A stretch of 64,000 bases of DNA from Bacteroidota bacterium (GCA_030706405.1 JAUZOO010000001.1:329762-393761); one strand, 5' to 3'. Positions 25,355-33,205 are shown, counted from the stretch's first letter. Notes: generated by a model not told the origin, from the sequence alone. Program-made: numbers and translations.

Positions 25355-26503
25355 TTATCCTTCTCCAATTTCTGCAACATTTTTTAAAAAAATCATGTGT
25401 CCTATAGGCACAACCAGTTCGCTATCTTTTTTCGGGGCTGTAATCATAGTTATTCCCCTTACAAATTTTGTTTTCTTTCCATGGTATTCCAGCATTATAG
25501 ATGCCTCTTGTTTACTATAGTTTTGATCCATGTCTTTAATGAGGAACCTTAACACCTCGTTATTTAACGCAACATCAGGCGCATATTTGTTCATTATGTC
25601 AAACCGGTTCAACCCCAAAAGCTTTTCTGCAAAAGTGTTGATAAATGTAATATTCTGATATTCGTCCAATACAATCAATGCTTCCGGTATCTTTTCCATT
25701 ATTGCCTCTGCACGTTCTTTTCCATATAAAGACAGGCTTTTTTGAGAGTCATCGTATTCCTCCAATCTACTGGCCATCGTATTAAAAGCATTGGAGATCT
25801 CTCCAAATTCATCGTTGGTTGCAAAGTGTAGCCGGACTGTAAAATTTCGGGCGGCAATTTCTCTGACACTTTCGGTCAATTCTTTAATGGGATTGGCAAT
25901 GTAGCTAGGAAAACCAAAAATAAAGAAGAAGAATACCAAAAAACAAATGGAAGTAATTGCCGACAGAACAAGGTAAGAATGGCTCGCCGTTTCATTTGCG
26001 GTATCATTTTTTCGTACAATGGCCTGCATGTTCAGGTCAGAAATTGCAAATATGATGGTTTTGATTCCGGTAAAAGTGGGCAAAACATTGGCAAAGTAAA
26101 AATGAGGGTTGTCTTTTACAGAATCCCTCATTGATAATGACAGCAAAGTCTTGTATTTATCAAAATTATCCTTCAGTAATTGAACCTGTTCTTTCTCGCC
26201 GATTTCAGTAATATTGTTCTCTTCCTTCGATAAATTCTGCTCAAAATTTTTGAGTAAATTGGATAATTCCTTTTGATCTAGCAGATAATTCTGGTTGAAT
26301 ATATACGAGGCCTGCATCGTGTTTATGTTATCGATGGATTGCAGCATATTCTCAGTATAACCCAACGATAAATGGTTATCTTTCATGATAAGAAGGTTCT
26401 GTTTCGATACTTTTAATGTAAAGTACAAACTGGAACCTCCTACAATTAAAAACGCAGCAAACAGAAAAGTAATCCCAAAAGTTAATTTCGTCTTGATTTT
26501 CAT
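25355..26503 (-). CDS. Membrane sensor (HAMP-PAS) truncated before the kinase core
   Basis: 382 residues: a transmembrane helix (about 8-30), a helical periplasmic domain, a second helix (about 178-200, LVLSAITSICFLVFFFFIFG), a HAMP domain (IANPIKELTESVREIAARNF) and a PAS domain (IPEALIVLDEYQNITFINTFAEKLLGL). It stops at LKNVAEIGEG, the point where related histidine kinases enter the HisKA phospho-acceptor helix. Neither HisKA nor HATPase is present in any frame downstream, and repeat copy 2 begins 32 bp beyond the stop. It may be a sensor relic or a signalling protein without its own kinase. Confidence 0.82.
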   Translation of the reverse strand: MKIKTKLTFGITFLFAAFLIVGGSSLYFTLKVSKQNLLIMKDNHLSLGYTENMLQSIDNINTMQASYIFNQNYLLDQKELSNLLKNFEQNLSKEENNITEIGEKEQVQLLKDNFDKYKTLLSLSMRDSVKDNPHFYFANVLPTFTGIKTIIFAISDLNMQAIVRKNDTANETASHSYLVLSAITSICFLVFFFFIFGFPSYIANPIKELTESVREIAARNFTVRLHFATNDEFGEISNAFNTMASRLEEYDDSQKSLSLYGKERAEAIMEKIPEALIVLDEYQNITFINTFAEKLLGLNRFDIMNKYAPDVALNNEVLRFLIKDMDQNYSKQEASIMLEYHGKKTKFVRGITMITAPKKDSELVVPIGHMIFLKNVAEIGEG

Positions 26504-26556
26504 GATTAAATGGAATTGGTTGGGTTTGTTTTTGCAGAAAAGTTGGTTGTGTATCT

Positions 26557-26564
26557 CAAATTTA
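26557..26564 (-). promoter_or_regulatory. Possible -7 element of the truncated sensor gene
   Basis: The minus strand reads TAAATTTG, matching TAnnTTTG, 54 bp upstream of the start. Confidence 0.35.
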
Positions 26565-26605
26565 CGAATTATTTCAACGTTGCAATTTTAAGTTTTAGCG
26601 AAGAG

Positions 26606-26815
26606 CCCCCGTGTTGGGCGAAGTTTTTACTTCGTCCGACTATCTTTGGAAGCATCTGCTTCCATTGCATTTTGACAAACTATAAATAGCGAATGCTACC
26701 GAAGATAGACCGACGTTGCGAACTAAGCGGAGCGGTCTCTCGAACGAAAGTGAGAAATGCAACGCCGAACAACTTCGATTTACAGGTTTTACCAAACTAC
26801 GGAGAACAGGGGATT
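26606..26815 (+). repeat. Structured ~210-bp repeat, copy 3
   Basis: Third direct copy, matching copy 2 from CCCCCGTGTTGGGCG to ACAGGGGA with scattered substitutions. It fills most of the 379-bp gap between the divergent sensor and Cys-rich genes; the rest of the gap shows no gene. Confidence 0.92.
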
Positions 26816-26882
26816 TTGTTTATCTTTTGAAATAACAAAACTGGAAAAGTTATTACTTTTAACAAACCAAAAATACCCTCTT

Positions 26883-27257
26883 ATGAAAGCATTTATAACT
26901 CGACTGGCCTTTATCCTTTTCCTGTTTTCTTCGGTAAACACTCTTGCCCAAACCGTTTATGTAACCCGTACCGGAGCTAAATACCACGCAGCAGGTTGCC
27001 ACTATCTTAGCCGAAGTTGCTATGCCATCGATTACAAAAAAGCTGTACAACAAGGCTACACTGCCTGTAAAATCTGTAAACCTTCTGTTTCAAAAACTGC
27101 AACGTATCCATCAAGTTCATCGGAAAAACAATACCGAAGCTCCACACCCCGCGAAAACAAAGCCCAAGCCCAACAATGTACTGCCACCACTCAAAAGGGA
27201 ACACGCTGTAAACGCACGACAACAAACGCTAATGGCAGATGCTGGCAACATCAATAA
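26883..27257 (+). CDS. Small secreted Cys-rich protein with a DUF5763-like tail
   Basis: 124 residues from ATG 26883. A signal peptide (MKAFITRLAFILFLFSSVNTLAQ) is followed by a small domain TGAKYHAAGCHYLSRSCYAI...GYTACKICKP with paired cysteines and histidine, like an Ada/metal-binding ribbon. After a Ser-rich linker the tail is CTATTQKGTRCKRTTTNANG ending RCWQHQ, a C-C-C-H zinc-type motif seen in DUF5763 proteins. A metal-binding role is inferred. The open frame reaches back into repeat copy 3 (26757), but that part is repeat sequence, and the signal peptide fixes the start. Confidence 0.72.
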   Translation: MKAFITRLAFILFLFSSVNTLAQTVYVTRTGAKYHAAGCHYLSRSCYAIDYKKAVQQGYTACKICKPSVSKTATYPSSSSEKQYRSSTPRENKAQAQQCTATTQKGTRCKRTTTNANGRCWQHQ

Positions 27258-27285
27258 AACATAGAAGTAACTAAAAATAATAAAA

Positions 27286-27744
27286 ATGGTCTATGCAATT
27301 TTTAGCAATGGAAATCTAAAATTATTCGATTCTGTCCAAAATTCCTTCAATGCTGGTGCAGTATTCTCTTGCATTGTAAATTCCGAAAAAATCGATTCAA
27401 AATATTATAACCGAAAATTAGAAATTCAATTTTGGGAGAATAATAATACTAGTAATGCTATAAATCTAAATTATGGTAAATGGAAACTATACAATAAAAA
27501 ACTTACGTTTGAAATTGGAGATATCATCAAAAATGATGTAAAGAGGATAAGCATAATTGATAGTTATGGCCAGATTGATTCAATATCTATCCAATTTGGA
27601 GGTATTACTGAATCAAATATTATTAGAACTATAAATAATAAATTGAAAGAATTATCCTCATATAATTCATGGGATGAATATAACCTTAAAAAAGAAAACG
27701 AGGCCTTAAGAAAAGAATTGGAAGCCTTGAAAAATAACAAATGA
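27286..27744 (+). CDS. Hypothetical protein with C-terminal coiled coil
   Basis: 152 residues, not recognised. No signal peptide or membrane segment. The body is rich in Asn, Ile and Tyr, with alternating strands (KLEIQFWENN, LTFEIGDII, DSISIQFGG), and the last 25 residues (LKKENEALRKELEALKNNK) form a charged coiled coil. It is more AT-rich than the genes around it, which suggests recent acquisition. It follows the Cys-rich gene by 28 bp and lies upstream of the BIME and hairpin array. Confidence 0.6.
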   Translation: MVYAIFSNGNLKLFDSVQNSFNAGAVFSCIVNSEKIDSKYYNRKLEIQFWENNNTSNAINLNYGKWKLYNKKLTFEIGDIIKNDVKRISIIDSYGQIDSISIQFGGITESNIIRTINNKLKELSSYNSWDEYNLKKENEALRKELEALKNNK

Positions 27745-27765
27745 GATAAATTTAAATCTTCCCTA

Positions 27766-27868
27766 GCTGACGCGCGTTTGAAACGCGTGCCCAAATTTAA
27801 CCATCGTTTGCAACGAGATTGCAAAGCAAAAATGGTATTAGCCGCACGCGTCACAGACGCGCGCCAGC
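27766..27868. repeat. BIME-like pair of REP hairpins
   Basis: Two 25-nt arms, 27766-27790 (GCTGACGCGCG...) and 27844-27868 (...GCGCGCCAGC), are imperfect inverted repeats of each other, and each also folds alone. Between them, TTTGCAA (27808-27814) and TTGCAAA form a small inner hairpin. This is the head-to-head arrangement of bacterial interspersed mosaic elements mobilised by RAYT transposases. Confidence 0.75.
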
Positions 27869-27888
27869 GACAAAGCCGGGAATAAAAC

Positions 27889-27911
27889 AAGCGTGACAAG
27901 ACGTTACGCTT
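27889..27911. repeat. Short hairpin between BIME and array
   Basis: AAGCGTGAC and GTTACGCTT pair with one mismatch around AAGAC. It lies 14 bp before the first array unit; no T-run follows. Confidence 0.5.
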
Positions 27912-27924
27912 AACAACAGCCCAA

Positions 27925-28266
27925 TCCCACCCCGGGACTGTACATTCAAAACCTACGGAAACGAATCCCAGCTCGGGACGGCCTCCCAAAATTCAAAACA
28001 CCAAATCCAGATCCGGGATATGGCTTCTAAAAACTCAGGCACGCCGTCCCAGGTTGGGATTATACTTCTAAAAAGTCAGGCAGCAGATCCCGCGCCGGGA
28101 TTTGGTGTTTTGAAACCAGGGCATTAAATCCCGGCGCGGGATGACGCTTCTAAAAATTCAGGTAAGGAATCCCGATGCGGGACGACACTTCTAAAACTTC
28201 TGGCGGCATATTTCCCATGATAAATTGCCATAAAAATTTTTTGACAGCATATTTCCCGCGGGAAAT
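27925..28266. repeat. Array of nine ~41-bp units, each with a small TCCC/GGGA hairpin
   Basis: Hairpins of form TCCCR-NNN-YGGGA begin at 27925, 27966, 28006, 28047, 28088, 28129 and 28170. Two diverged units begin at 28213 and 28254. Steps are 41, 40, 41, 41, 41, 41, 43 and 41 bp. The stem is kept while the 3-nt loop differs in every unit (ccc, gct, atc, ggt, cgc, gcg, atg). Between hairpins, units 3, 4, 6 and 7 share a second block, CTTCTAAAA followed by TCAGG in three of them; others are more diverged. The last unit is a perfect 16-bp palindrome at 28251-28266. It ends 124 bp before the DUF6261 gene. Confidence 0.9.
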
Positions 28267-28390
28267 CCCGTTTTTAGCCGCCCTTACGAAGCTTCCTCCT
28301 AAAAAACAACCGTTTAAAAGTTTAGATTGTTTTGTTTTATCGGCTAAAAAAAATATTTTTATAAAATCAATCCCTTAACTAATAACATTT

Positions 28391-29137
28391 ATGACTAAAA
28401 TTGAAGTTTTAAGCCTTCACAGTTTTCGCAACGACGACCATCACCAGTTTATGAGCTATGTGGACAAGTTAATCTTAACGCACCAAACCACCGAACTGGG
28501 TGTTCAGGGCCTGTACCTCGATTTCAAAACATTGCTCGACAAGGAATCGTCGATTAATAGTTTGGTACAAACCAGCATCAAGTCCAAAATGATTGTTGAT
28601 CTCGACTCGCAGCGCGATAATACCTGGAGCGCTATCAACACCAAGGTAAAAGCATCGTTGTTAAGCCCGGTGGCCGATGAGGCCGAAAGTGCCCGCATTT
28701 TAAAAATCGTCCTCGATAAGCATGGCGATGTCCGTAACCGTTCGTACCACGAGGAAAGCTCGGCCATTTCGGGTTTGGTGAGAGATTTGCAGAACAGCCC
28801 TAATGCAACCCATGCACAAATAATTGGCATCACCAGTTGGGTTGAATCCTTAAAAACTCAAAACGAAAATTTTATTACTATCCTCGACGAACGCAGTGAG
28901 GAATATAGCGAGCGTCCGGACAGCAACGTTCGCCTAATCCGCGAACAGATTGACCCGATTTATCAGCAGATGGTTGAAAAAATAAACGCTTCCATTGTGC
29001 TCGAACTTGCCAAACCAGCAGTCGAAAGTTTTGTGTTAAAGCTCAACGAAAAAATAGCTTATTTCAAAACTACCATTGCCTCCCGCCAGGCTCGCAGCAA
29101 GGACAAAGCCGCCGAAACCTCAACAGAAAAAGCATAA
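28391..29137 (+). CDS. DUF6261-family protein
   Basis: 248 residues, soluble and almost wholly helical by composition, with no signal peptide. It matches my recollection of DUF6261, a Bacteroidota family of unknown function, in length and in the opening KIEVLSLHSFRNDDHHQFMSYVDKLI. A later SYHEESSAISGLVRDLQ segment and a long C-terminal helix ending in a basic, charged tail (RQARSKDKAAETSTEKA) are also seen. It has its own terminator and lies directly downstream of the hairpin array. The 124-bp leader is AT-rich and holds no other gene. An array-linked nucleic-acid-binding role is speculation. Confidence 0.75.
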   Translation: MTKIEVLSLHSFRNDDHHQFMSYVDKLILTHQTTELGVQGLYLDFKTLLDKESSINSLVQTSIKSKMIVDLDSQRDNTWSAINTKVKASLLSPVADEAESARILKIVLDKHGDVRNRSYHEESSAISGLVRDLQNSPNATHAQIIGITSWVESLKTQNENFITILDERSEEYSERPDSNVRLIREQIDPIYQQMVEKINASIVLELAKPAVESFVLKLNEKIAYFKTTIASRQARSKDKAAETSTEKA

Positions 29138-29158
29138 ACACTAACCTTTCAAACTTGC

Positions 29159-29192
29159 AGCCCCGACTGGTATAATACCGGCGGGGCTTTTT
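29159..29192 (+). terminator. Terminator after the DUF6261 gene
   Basis: AGCCCCG (29159-29165) pairs with CGGGGCT (29182-29188), with GGTAT/ATACC inside, followed by a T-run. Confidence 0.9.
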
Positions 29193-29275
29193 TGTATAAT
29201 AACCTTTGAAAAAAACGACGGGTTTCAATCGCCCCAAACCCCCATCCAACGAAACCCAAATCATTCCGAATTAAA

Positions 29276-29306
29276 TTGCATTTTTATTTCTATAAATCTA
29301 TCTTTG
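29276..29306 (+). promoter_or_regulatory. Promoter of ileS
   Basis: TTG at 29276-29278 and TATCTTTG at 29299-29306 are separated by 20 bp, fitting the Bacteroidota -33/-7 pattern, 54 bp before the ileS ATG. Confidence 0.6.
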
Positions 29307-29360
29307 TGGACTTTTATAAAAAAGTATTAAAATCAACGTCTTAGAATAAAAGGAGTACCG

Positions 29361-32300
29361 ATGAGCAAAAAATTTCAGGAATACAAAAAGCTCGATCTTT
29401 CGAAAATCAACAAGGATATTCTGGAACATTGGAATACACACAACACATTCCAAAAAAGCCTTCAGATACGCGAAGGTAAACCCACGTTTGTATTTTTCGA
29501 AGGTCCTCCTTCGGCTAACGGAATGCCGGGCATCCACCACGTAATGGCCCGCTCCATCAAAGATATTTTTTGCCGCTACAAAACCATGAAAGGCTTCCGC
29601 GTTGAACGTAAAGCCGGATGGGACACACACGGTCTGCCCGTTGAGCTGGGCGTGGAAAAATCATTAGGCATTACCAAGGAAGACATCGGTAAAAAAATAA
29701 GCATTGCCGATTACAACAAGGCTTGCCGCAAGGATGTGATGAAATACACCAAGGAGTGGGAAGACCTCACCACCAAAATGGGTTACTGGGTGGATATGCA
29801 TAACCCGTACATCACGTACGACAACCGCTACATCGAAACCCTCTGGTGGCTGCTCAAAAAACTCTACGAAAAAGGACTTCTTTATAAAGGATTCACCATA
29901 CAGCCGTACTCGCCCGCCGCAGGTACCGGCCTCAGCACGCACGAGCTCAACCAGCCCGGCTGCTACCGCGACGTGAAGGACACGACCATTGTGGCACAGT
30001 TTAAAGTAATCCGCAACGAAACGTCCGAAAAGCTTTATGCCGATGTGGATACCGACCTGTTTTTCATGGCTTGGACCACCACGCCGTGGACATTGCCATC
30101 GAACACCGCGCTGGCCGTAGGTAAAGATATTACTTACGTGAAAGTCCGCACCTTCAACCCATACACCGGCATCCCGGTAACGTTGGTACTGGCAAAAGAC
30201 CTGCTCGCAAATCATTTTAACCCCAAATACAAAGAGCTTGCCCTCGAAGATTACAAAGAAGGAGGGAAGGAGCTTCCGTATAAAATACTGGCCGAATACA
30301 AAGGCTCCGAATTGAAGGATGTACGCTACGAACAGCTCATCCCTTACCAGCAGCCCAAAACCGGCGACGCTTTCCGCGTCATCATCGGCGACTTCGTAAC
30401 CACCGAGGATGGTACCGGTATTGTTCACATCGCACCAAGCTTTGGTGCCGACGACTTCCGGGTTGCCAAAGAAAACGGCATTGGTTCGCTTACATTGGTT
30501 GACCGCTCCGGTAAATTCATCGAAGGCATGGGCGAGTTCAGTGGCCGGTACGTTAAAAATGAGTACGACTCCAGCCTTACCGAAAACGACTCAACGGTAG
30601 ATGTGGACATCGCCGTGATGCTCAAAAAAGACAACAAAGCTTTCAAGATCGAAAAATACGTTCACAGCTATCCTCATTGCTGGCGTACCGATAAACCGGT
30701 GCTTTACTATCCGCTCGATTCGTGGTTCATCAAAACCACCGCAGCCAAAGACCGGATGATTGAACTGAACAACACCATTAACTGGAAACCGCAATCGACC
30801 GGTACCGGACGCTTCGGCAAATGGCTCGAAAACCTTCAGGACTGGAATCTGAGCCGCTCGCGCTACTGGGGAACTCCGCTGCCCATCTGGCGTTCCGAAG
30901 ATGGCTCGGAAGAATTCTGCATTGGCAGCGTAGCCGAACTGAAAGCCGAAATCGACAAAGCCGTTGCAGCAGGTTTCATGACCTCCAACCCGCTGGCCAA
31001 TTACGTTGAAGGCGAAAACACCGCCGACAATTACGAGAAATTCGATCTTCACCGTCCATTTGTTGACGATATCTTCCTGGTTTCGCCAAGCGGAAAGAAG
31101 ATGAAACGCGAAGCCGACCTTATTGACGTATGGTTCGACTCGGGCGCCATGCCTTATGCTCAATTTCACTTTCCCTTCGAAAATCAGGATAAATATCCTT
31201 ATAAAATTGAAGGGGATAAAATTGTGTCCCTTGAAAAGACAGGAAGAGGGGCTTTCCCCGCCGACTTCATTGCCGAAGGCGTTGACCAAACCCGCGGATG
31301 GTTCTTTACCCTCCACGCCATTGCAGCGATGTTATTCGACTCCGTTGCGTTCAAGAACATCGTTTCCAACGGTCTTGTACTCGACAAAAACGGCAACAAA
31401 ATGAGCAAACGCCACGGAAACGCCGTCGATCCGTTCGAAACCATCGATAAATATGGTTCCGACCCGCTTCGCTGGTACATGATTACCAATGCTTCGCCGT
31501 GGGATAACCTCAAATTCGACCTTGGCGGAGTCGACGAAATCAACCGCAAATTCTTCGGAACACTTTATAATACTTACGGGTTCTTCTCTCTTTACGCTAA
31601 CGTAGATAGCTTCACTGGCAATGAACCGCTGGTTCCGGTTAGCGAACGTCCCGAAATTGACCGTTGGGTAATTTCGCTGCTCAACTCACTCATCAAGGAA
31701 GTGGACGAATGCTATAACGAATACGAACCAACCCGTGCAGGTCGAGCCATCCAGGATTTTGTTTGCGAAAACCTCAGTAACTGGTATGTTCGCCTCAACC
31801 GTAAGCGTTTCTGGGGAGGGGAGATGAACACCAACAAAATTGCGGCTTACCAAACCCTTCACACCTGTCTGGAAACGGTAGCCCGACTGGCATCGCCAAT
31901 CTCTCCGTTCTACATGGACCAGCTCTACATGGACCTGACCCATACCGAAGAATCGGTACATCTGGCAGATTTTCCTGCTTACGACGAAAAACTCATCGAC
32001 AAGGAACTCGAAGAACGCATGGACCTTGCCCAGAGCATCTCGTCGATGGTACTGGCCTTGCGCCGTAAGGTGAGTATAAAGGTTCGCCAGCCGTTACAAA
32101 AAATCATGGTTCCGCTGCTCGATATGTCGATGGCCGATAAAATAGATGCGGTGAAGAAGCTTATCCTTACAGAGGTAAACGTTAAAGAACTGGAATACAT
32201 CTCCGATACCACCGGTATTTTGGTGAAGAAGATCAAACCGAACTTCAAGACCCTCGGTCCGAAATACGGCAAACAGATGAAAGGCATCAGCGCCGCAGTT

Positions 32301-32756
32301 GCCACTTTTACCCAGCAGGATATCGCTGCCATGGAACGCCAGGGACACTGGGCTTTAACCGTTGATGGAACCGAAGTGAACATGACGCTGGAAGACGTAG
32401 AAATCCTTTCGGAAGACATCCCCGGATGGCTCGTTGCCAACGAAGGCCGCCTCACCGTAGCCCTCGATGTAACGCTAAGCCCCGAACTTGTTCAGGAAGG
32501 TATTGCCCGCGAATTCATTAACCGGATTCAAAATATCAGAAAAGATAGCGGATTCGATGTAACCGATAAAATAAGTATTGTAATTCAAAAACATAATGCT
32601 ATCTTCGAGGCCATTAATTTCCATAAGGGCTATATTGCCACGCAAACACTGGCTGGCAGCATCGAATGGACCGAAATTTTAAACGATACTCAAGCGAAAG
32701 AAATTGAGATCGACGAAGAAACCAAAACGCTCTTAAAAATTACCAAGATTAGTTAA
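29361..32756 (+). CDS. ileS: Isoleucine--tRNA ligase
   Basis: A 1131-residue class I synthetase charging tRNA-Ile, with an editing domain. The HIGH-type motif lies in PPSANGMPGIHHVMARS (about residues 50-66). The editing (CP1) region includes AWTTTPWTLPSNTALAV and GIVHIAPSFGADD. KMSKS is present as NKMSKRHGN (about residue 680). The length and GIHH variant are those of the long, eukaryote-like IleRS class common in Bacteroidota. An AAGGAG ribosome-binding site precedes the ATG. Confidence 0.97.
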   Translation: MSKKFQEYKKLDLSKINKDILEHWNTHNTFQKSLQIREGKPTFVFFEGPPSANGMPGIHHVMARSIKDIFCRYKTMKGFRVERKAGWDTHGLPVELGVEKSLGITKEDIGKKISIADYNKACRKDVMKYTKEWEDLTTKMGYWVDMHNPYITYDNRYIETLWWLLKKLYEKGLLYKGFTIQPYSPAAGTGLSTHELNQPGCYRDVKDTTIVAQFKVIRNETSEKLYADVDTDLFFMAWTTTPWTLPSNTALAVGKDITYVKVRTFNPYTGIPVTLVLAKDLLANHFNPKYKELALEDYKEGGKELPYKILAEYKGSELKDVRYEQLIPYQQPKTGDAFRVIIGDFVTTEDGTGIVHIAPSFGADDFRVAKENGIGSLTLVDRSGKFIEGMGEFSGRYVKNEYDSSLTENDSTVDVDIAVMLKKDNKAFKIEKYVHSYPHCWRTDKPVLYYPLDSWFIKTTAAKDRMIELNNTINWKPQSTGTGRFGKWLENLQDWNLSRSRYWGTPLPIWRSEDGSEEFCIGSVAELKAEIDKAVAAGFMTSNPLANYVEGENTADNYEKFDLHRPFVDDIFLVSPSGKKMKREADLIDVWFDSGAMPYAQFHFPFENQDKYPYKIEGDKIVSLEKTGRGAFPADFIAEGVDQTRGWFFTLHAIAAMLFDSVAFKNIVSNGLVLDKNGNKMSKRHGNAVDPFETIDKYGSDPLRWYMITNASPWDNLKFDLGGVDEINRKFFGTLYNTYGFFSLYANVDSFTGNEPLVPVSERPEIDRWVISLLNSLIKEVDECYNEYEPTRAGRAIQDFVCENLSNWYVRLNRKRFWGGEMNTNKIAAYQTLHTCLETVARLASPISPFYMDQLYMDLTHTEESVHLADFPAYDEKLIDKELEERMDLAQSISSMVLALRRKVSIKVRQPLQKIMVPLLDMSMADKIDAVKKLILTEVNVKELEYISDTTGILVKKIKPNFKTLGPKYGKQMKGISAAVATFTQQDIAAMERQGHWALTVDGTEVNMTLEDVEILSEDIPGWLVANEGRLTVALDVTLSPELVQEGIAREFINRIQNIRKDSGFDVTDKISIVIQKHNAIFEAINFHKGYIATQTLAGSIEWTEILNDTQAKEIEIDEETKTLLKITKIS

Positions 32757-32776
32757 CACTTGGGTTTAATTAAATT

Positions 32777-32784
32777 TATTTTTG
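32777..32784 (+). promoter_or_regulatory. -7 element for the DksA-like gene
   Basis: TATTTTTG matches TAnnTTTG, 24 bp before the ATG at 32809. Confidence 0.5.
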
Positions 32785-32808
32785 TTAAATTAGACAAAAA
32801 TTCGGGTT

Positions 32809-33186
32809 ATGTCAGAAAAAACAAGGTACTCAGACGCAGAGCTTGAAGAATTCAAAGCGATAATTCTCGATAAGCTCGAAAAGGCAAAGCAAGACTATGA
32901 ATTGCTTAAAAGTGCCATTACTCATAGCGAAAGTAACGATACCGAAGATACTTCACCTACTTTTAAAGTGCTTGAAGAAGGGGCTGCTACTCTCTCGAAA
33001 GAAGAAGCCGGGAAACTGGCTCAACGTCAGCAGAAATTTATCCAAAGCCTGCAAGCTGCTTTAATACGTATTGAAAACAAAACGTACGGAATATGCCGCG
33101 AAACCGGCAAATTAATTCCGAAAGACAGACTAAAGGCTGTGCCGCATGCTACCTTAAGTATCGAAGCCAAGCAAGGCCAGCGCTAA
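32809..33186 (+). CDS. TraR/DksA-like protein lacking the zinc-binding cysteines
   Basis: 125 residues with the DksA/TraR plan: a long N-terminal coiled coil (about 10-95) followed by a short C-terminal zinc-finger-like region. The family motif YGICRETGKLIPKDRL is present, but only one Cys remains of the usual four. DksA-type proteins bind in the RNA polymerase secondary channel and modulate transcription; that role is inferred from family only. Cys-poor versions are common in this phylum. It sits between ileS and lspA with its own promoter and terminator. Confidence 0.85.
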   Translation: MSEKTRYSDAELEEFKAIILDKLEKAKQDYELLKSAITHSESNDTEDTSPTFKVLEEGAATLSKEEAGKLAQRQQKFIQSLQAALIRIENKTYGICRETGKLIPKDRLKAVPHATLSIEAKQGQR

Positions 33187-33205
33187 CGATTTATTATCGA
33201 TAACT

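Noticed and set aside
25198-25407. Open frame of 69 codons starting in repeat copy 2
   Set aside because: It consists mostly of repeat sequence, has no counterpart frame with a conserved start in copies 1 and 3, and overlaps the sensor gene end.
26757-26882. N-terminal extension of the Cys-rich secreted protein
   Set aside because: These codons are repeat copy 3 sequence; the signal peptide begins at ATG 26883.
27925-28266. CRISPR array
   Set aside because: The conserved hairpin block is only 13 nt and varies between units, linkers are partly conserved rather than unique, one unit is inverted, and no cas gene is present.
27925-28266. Integron attC cassette array
   Set aside because: Units are too short to hold cassettes, there is no integrase, and the attC core sequences are missing.
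29361-32756. Long open frames on the minus strand under ileS (up to 254 codons)
   Set aside because: They are shadows of a GC-rich coding region; the proteins show no recognisable motifs and the ileS frame is unambiguous.
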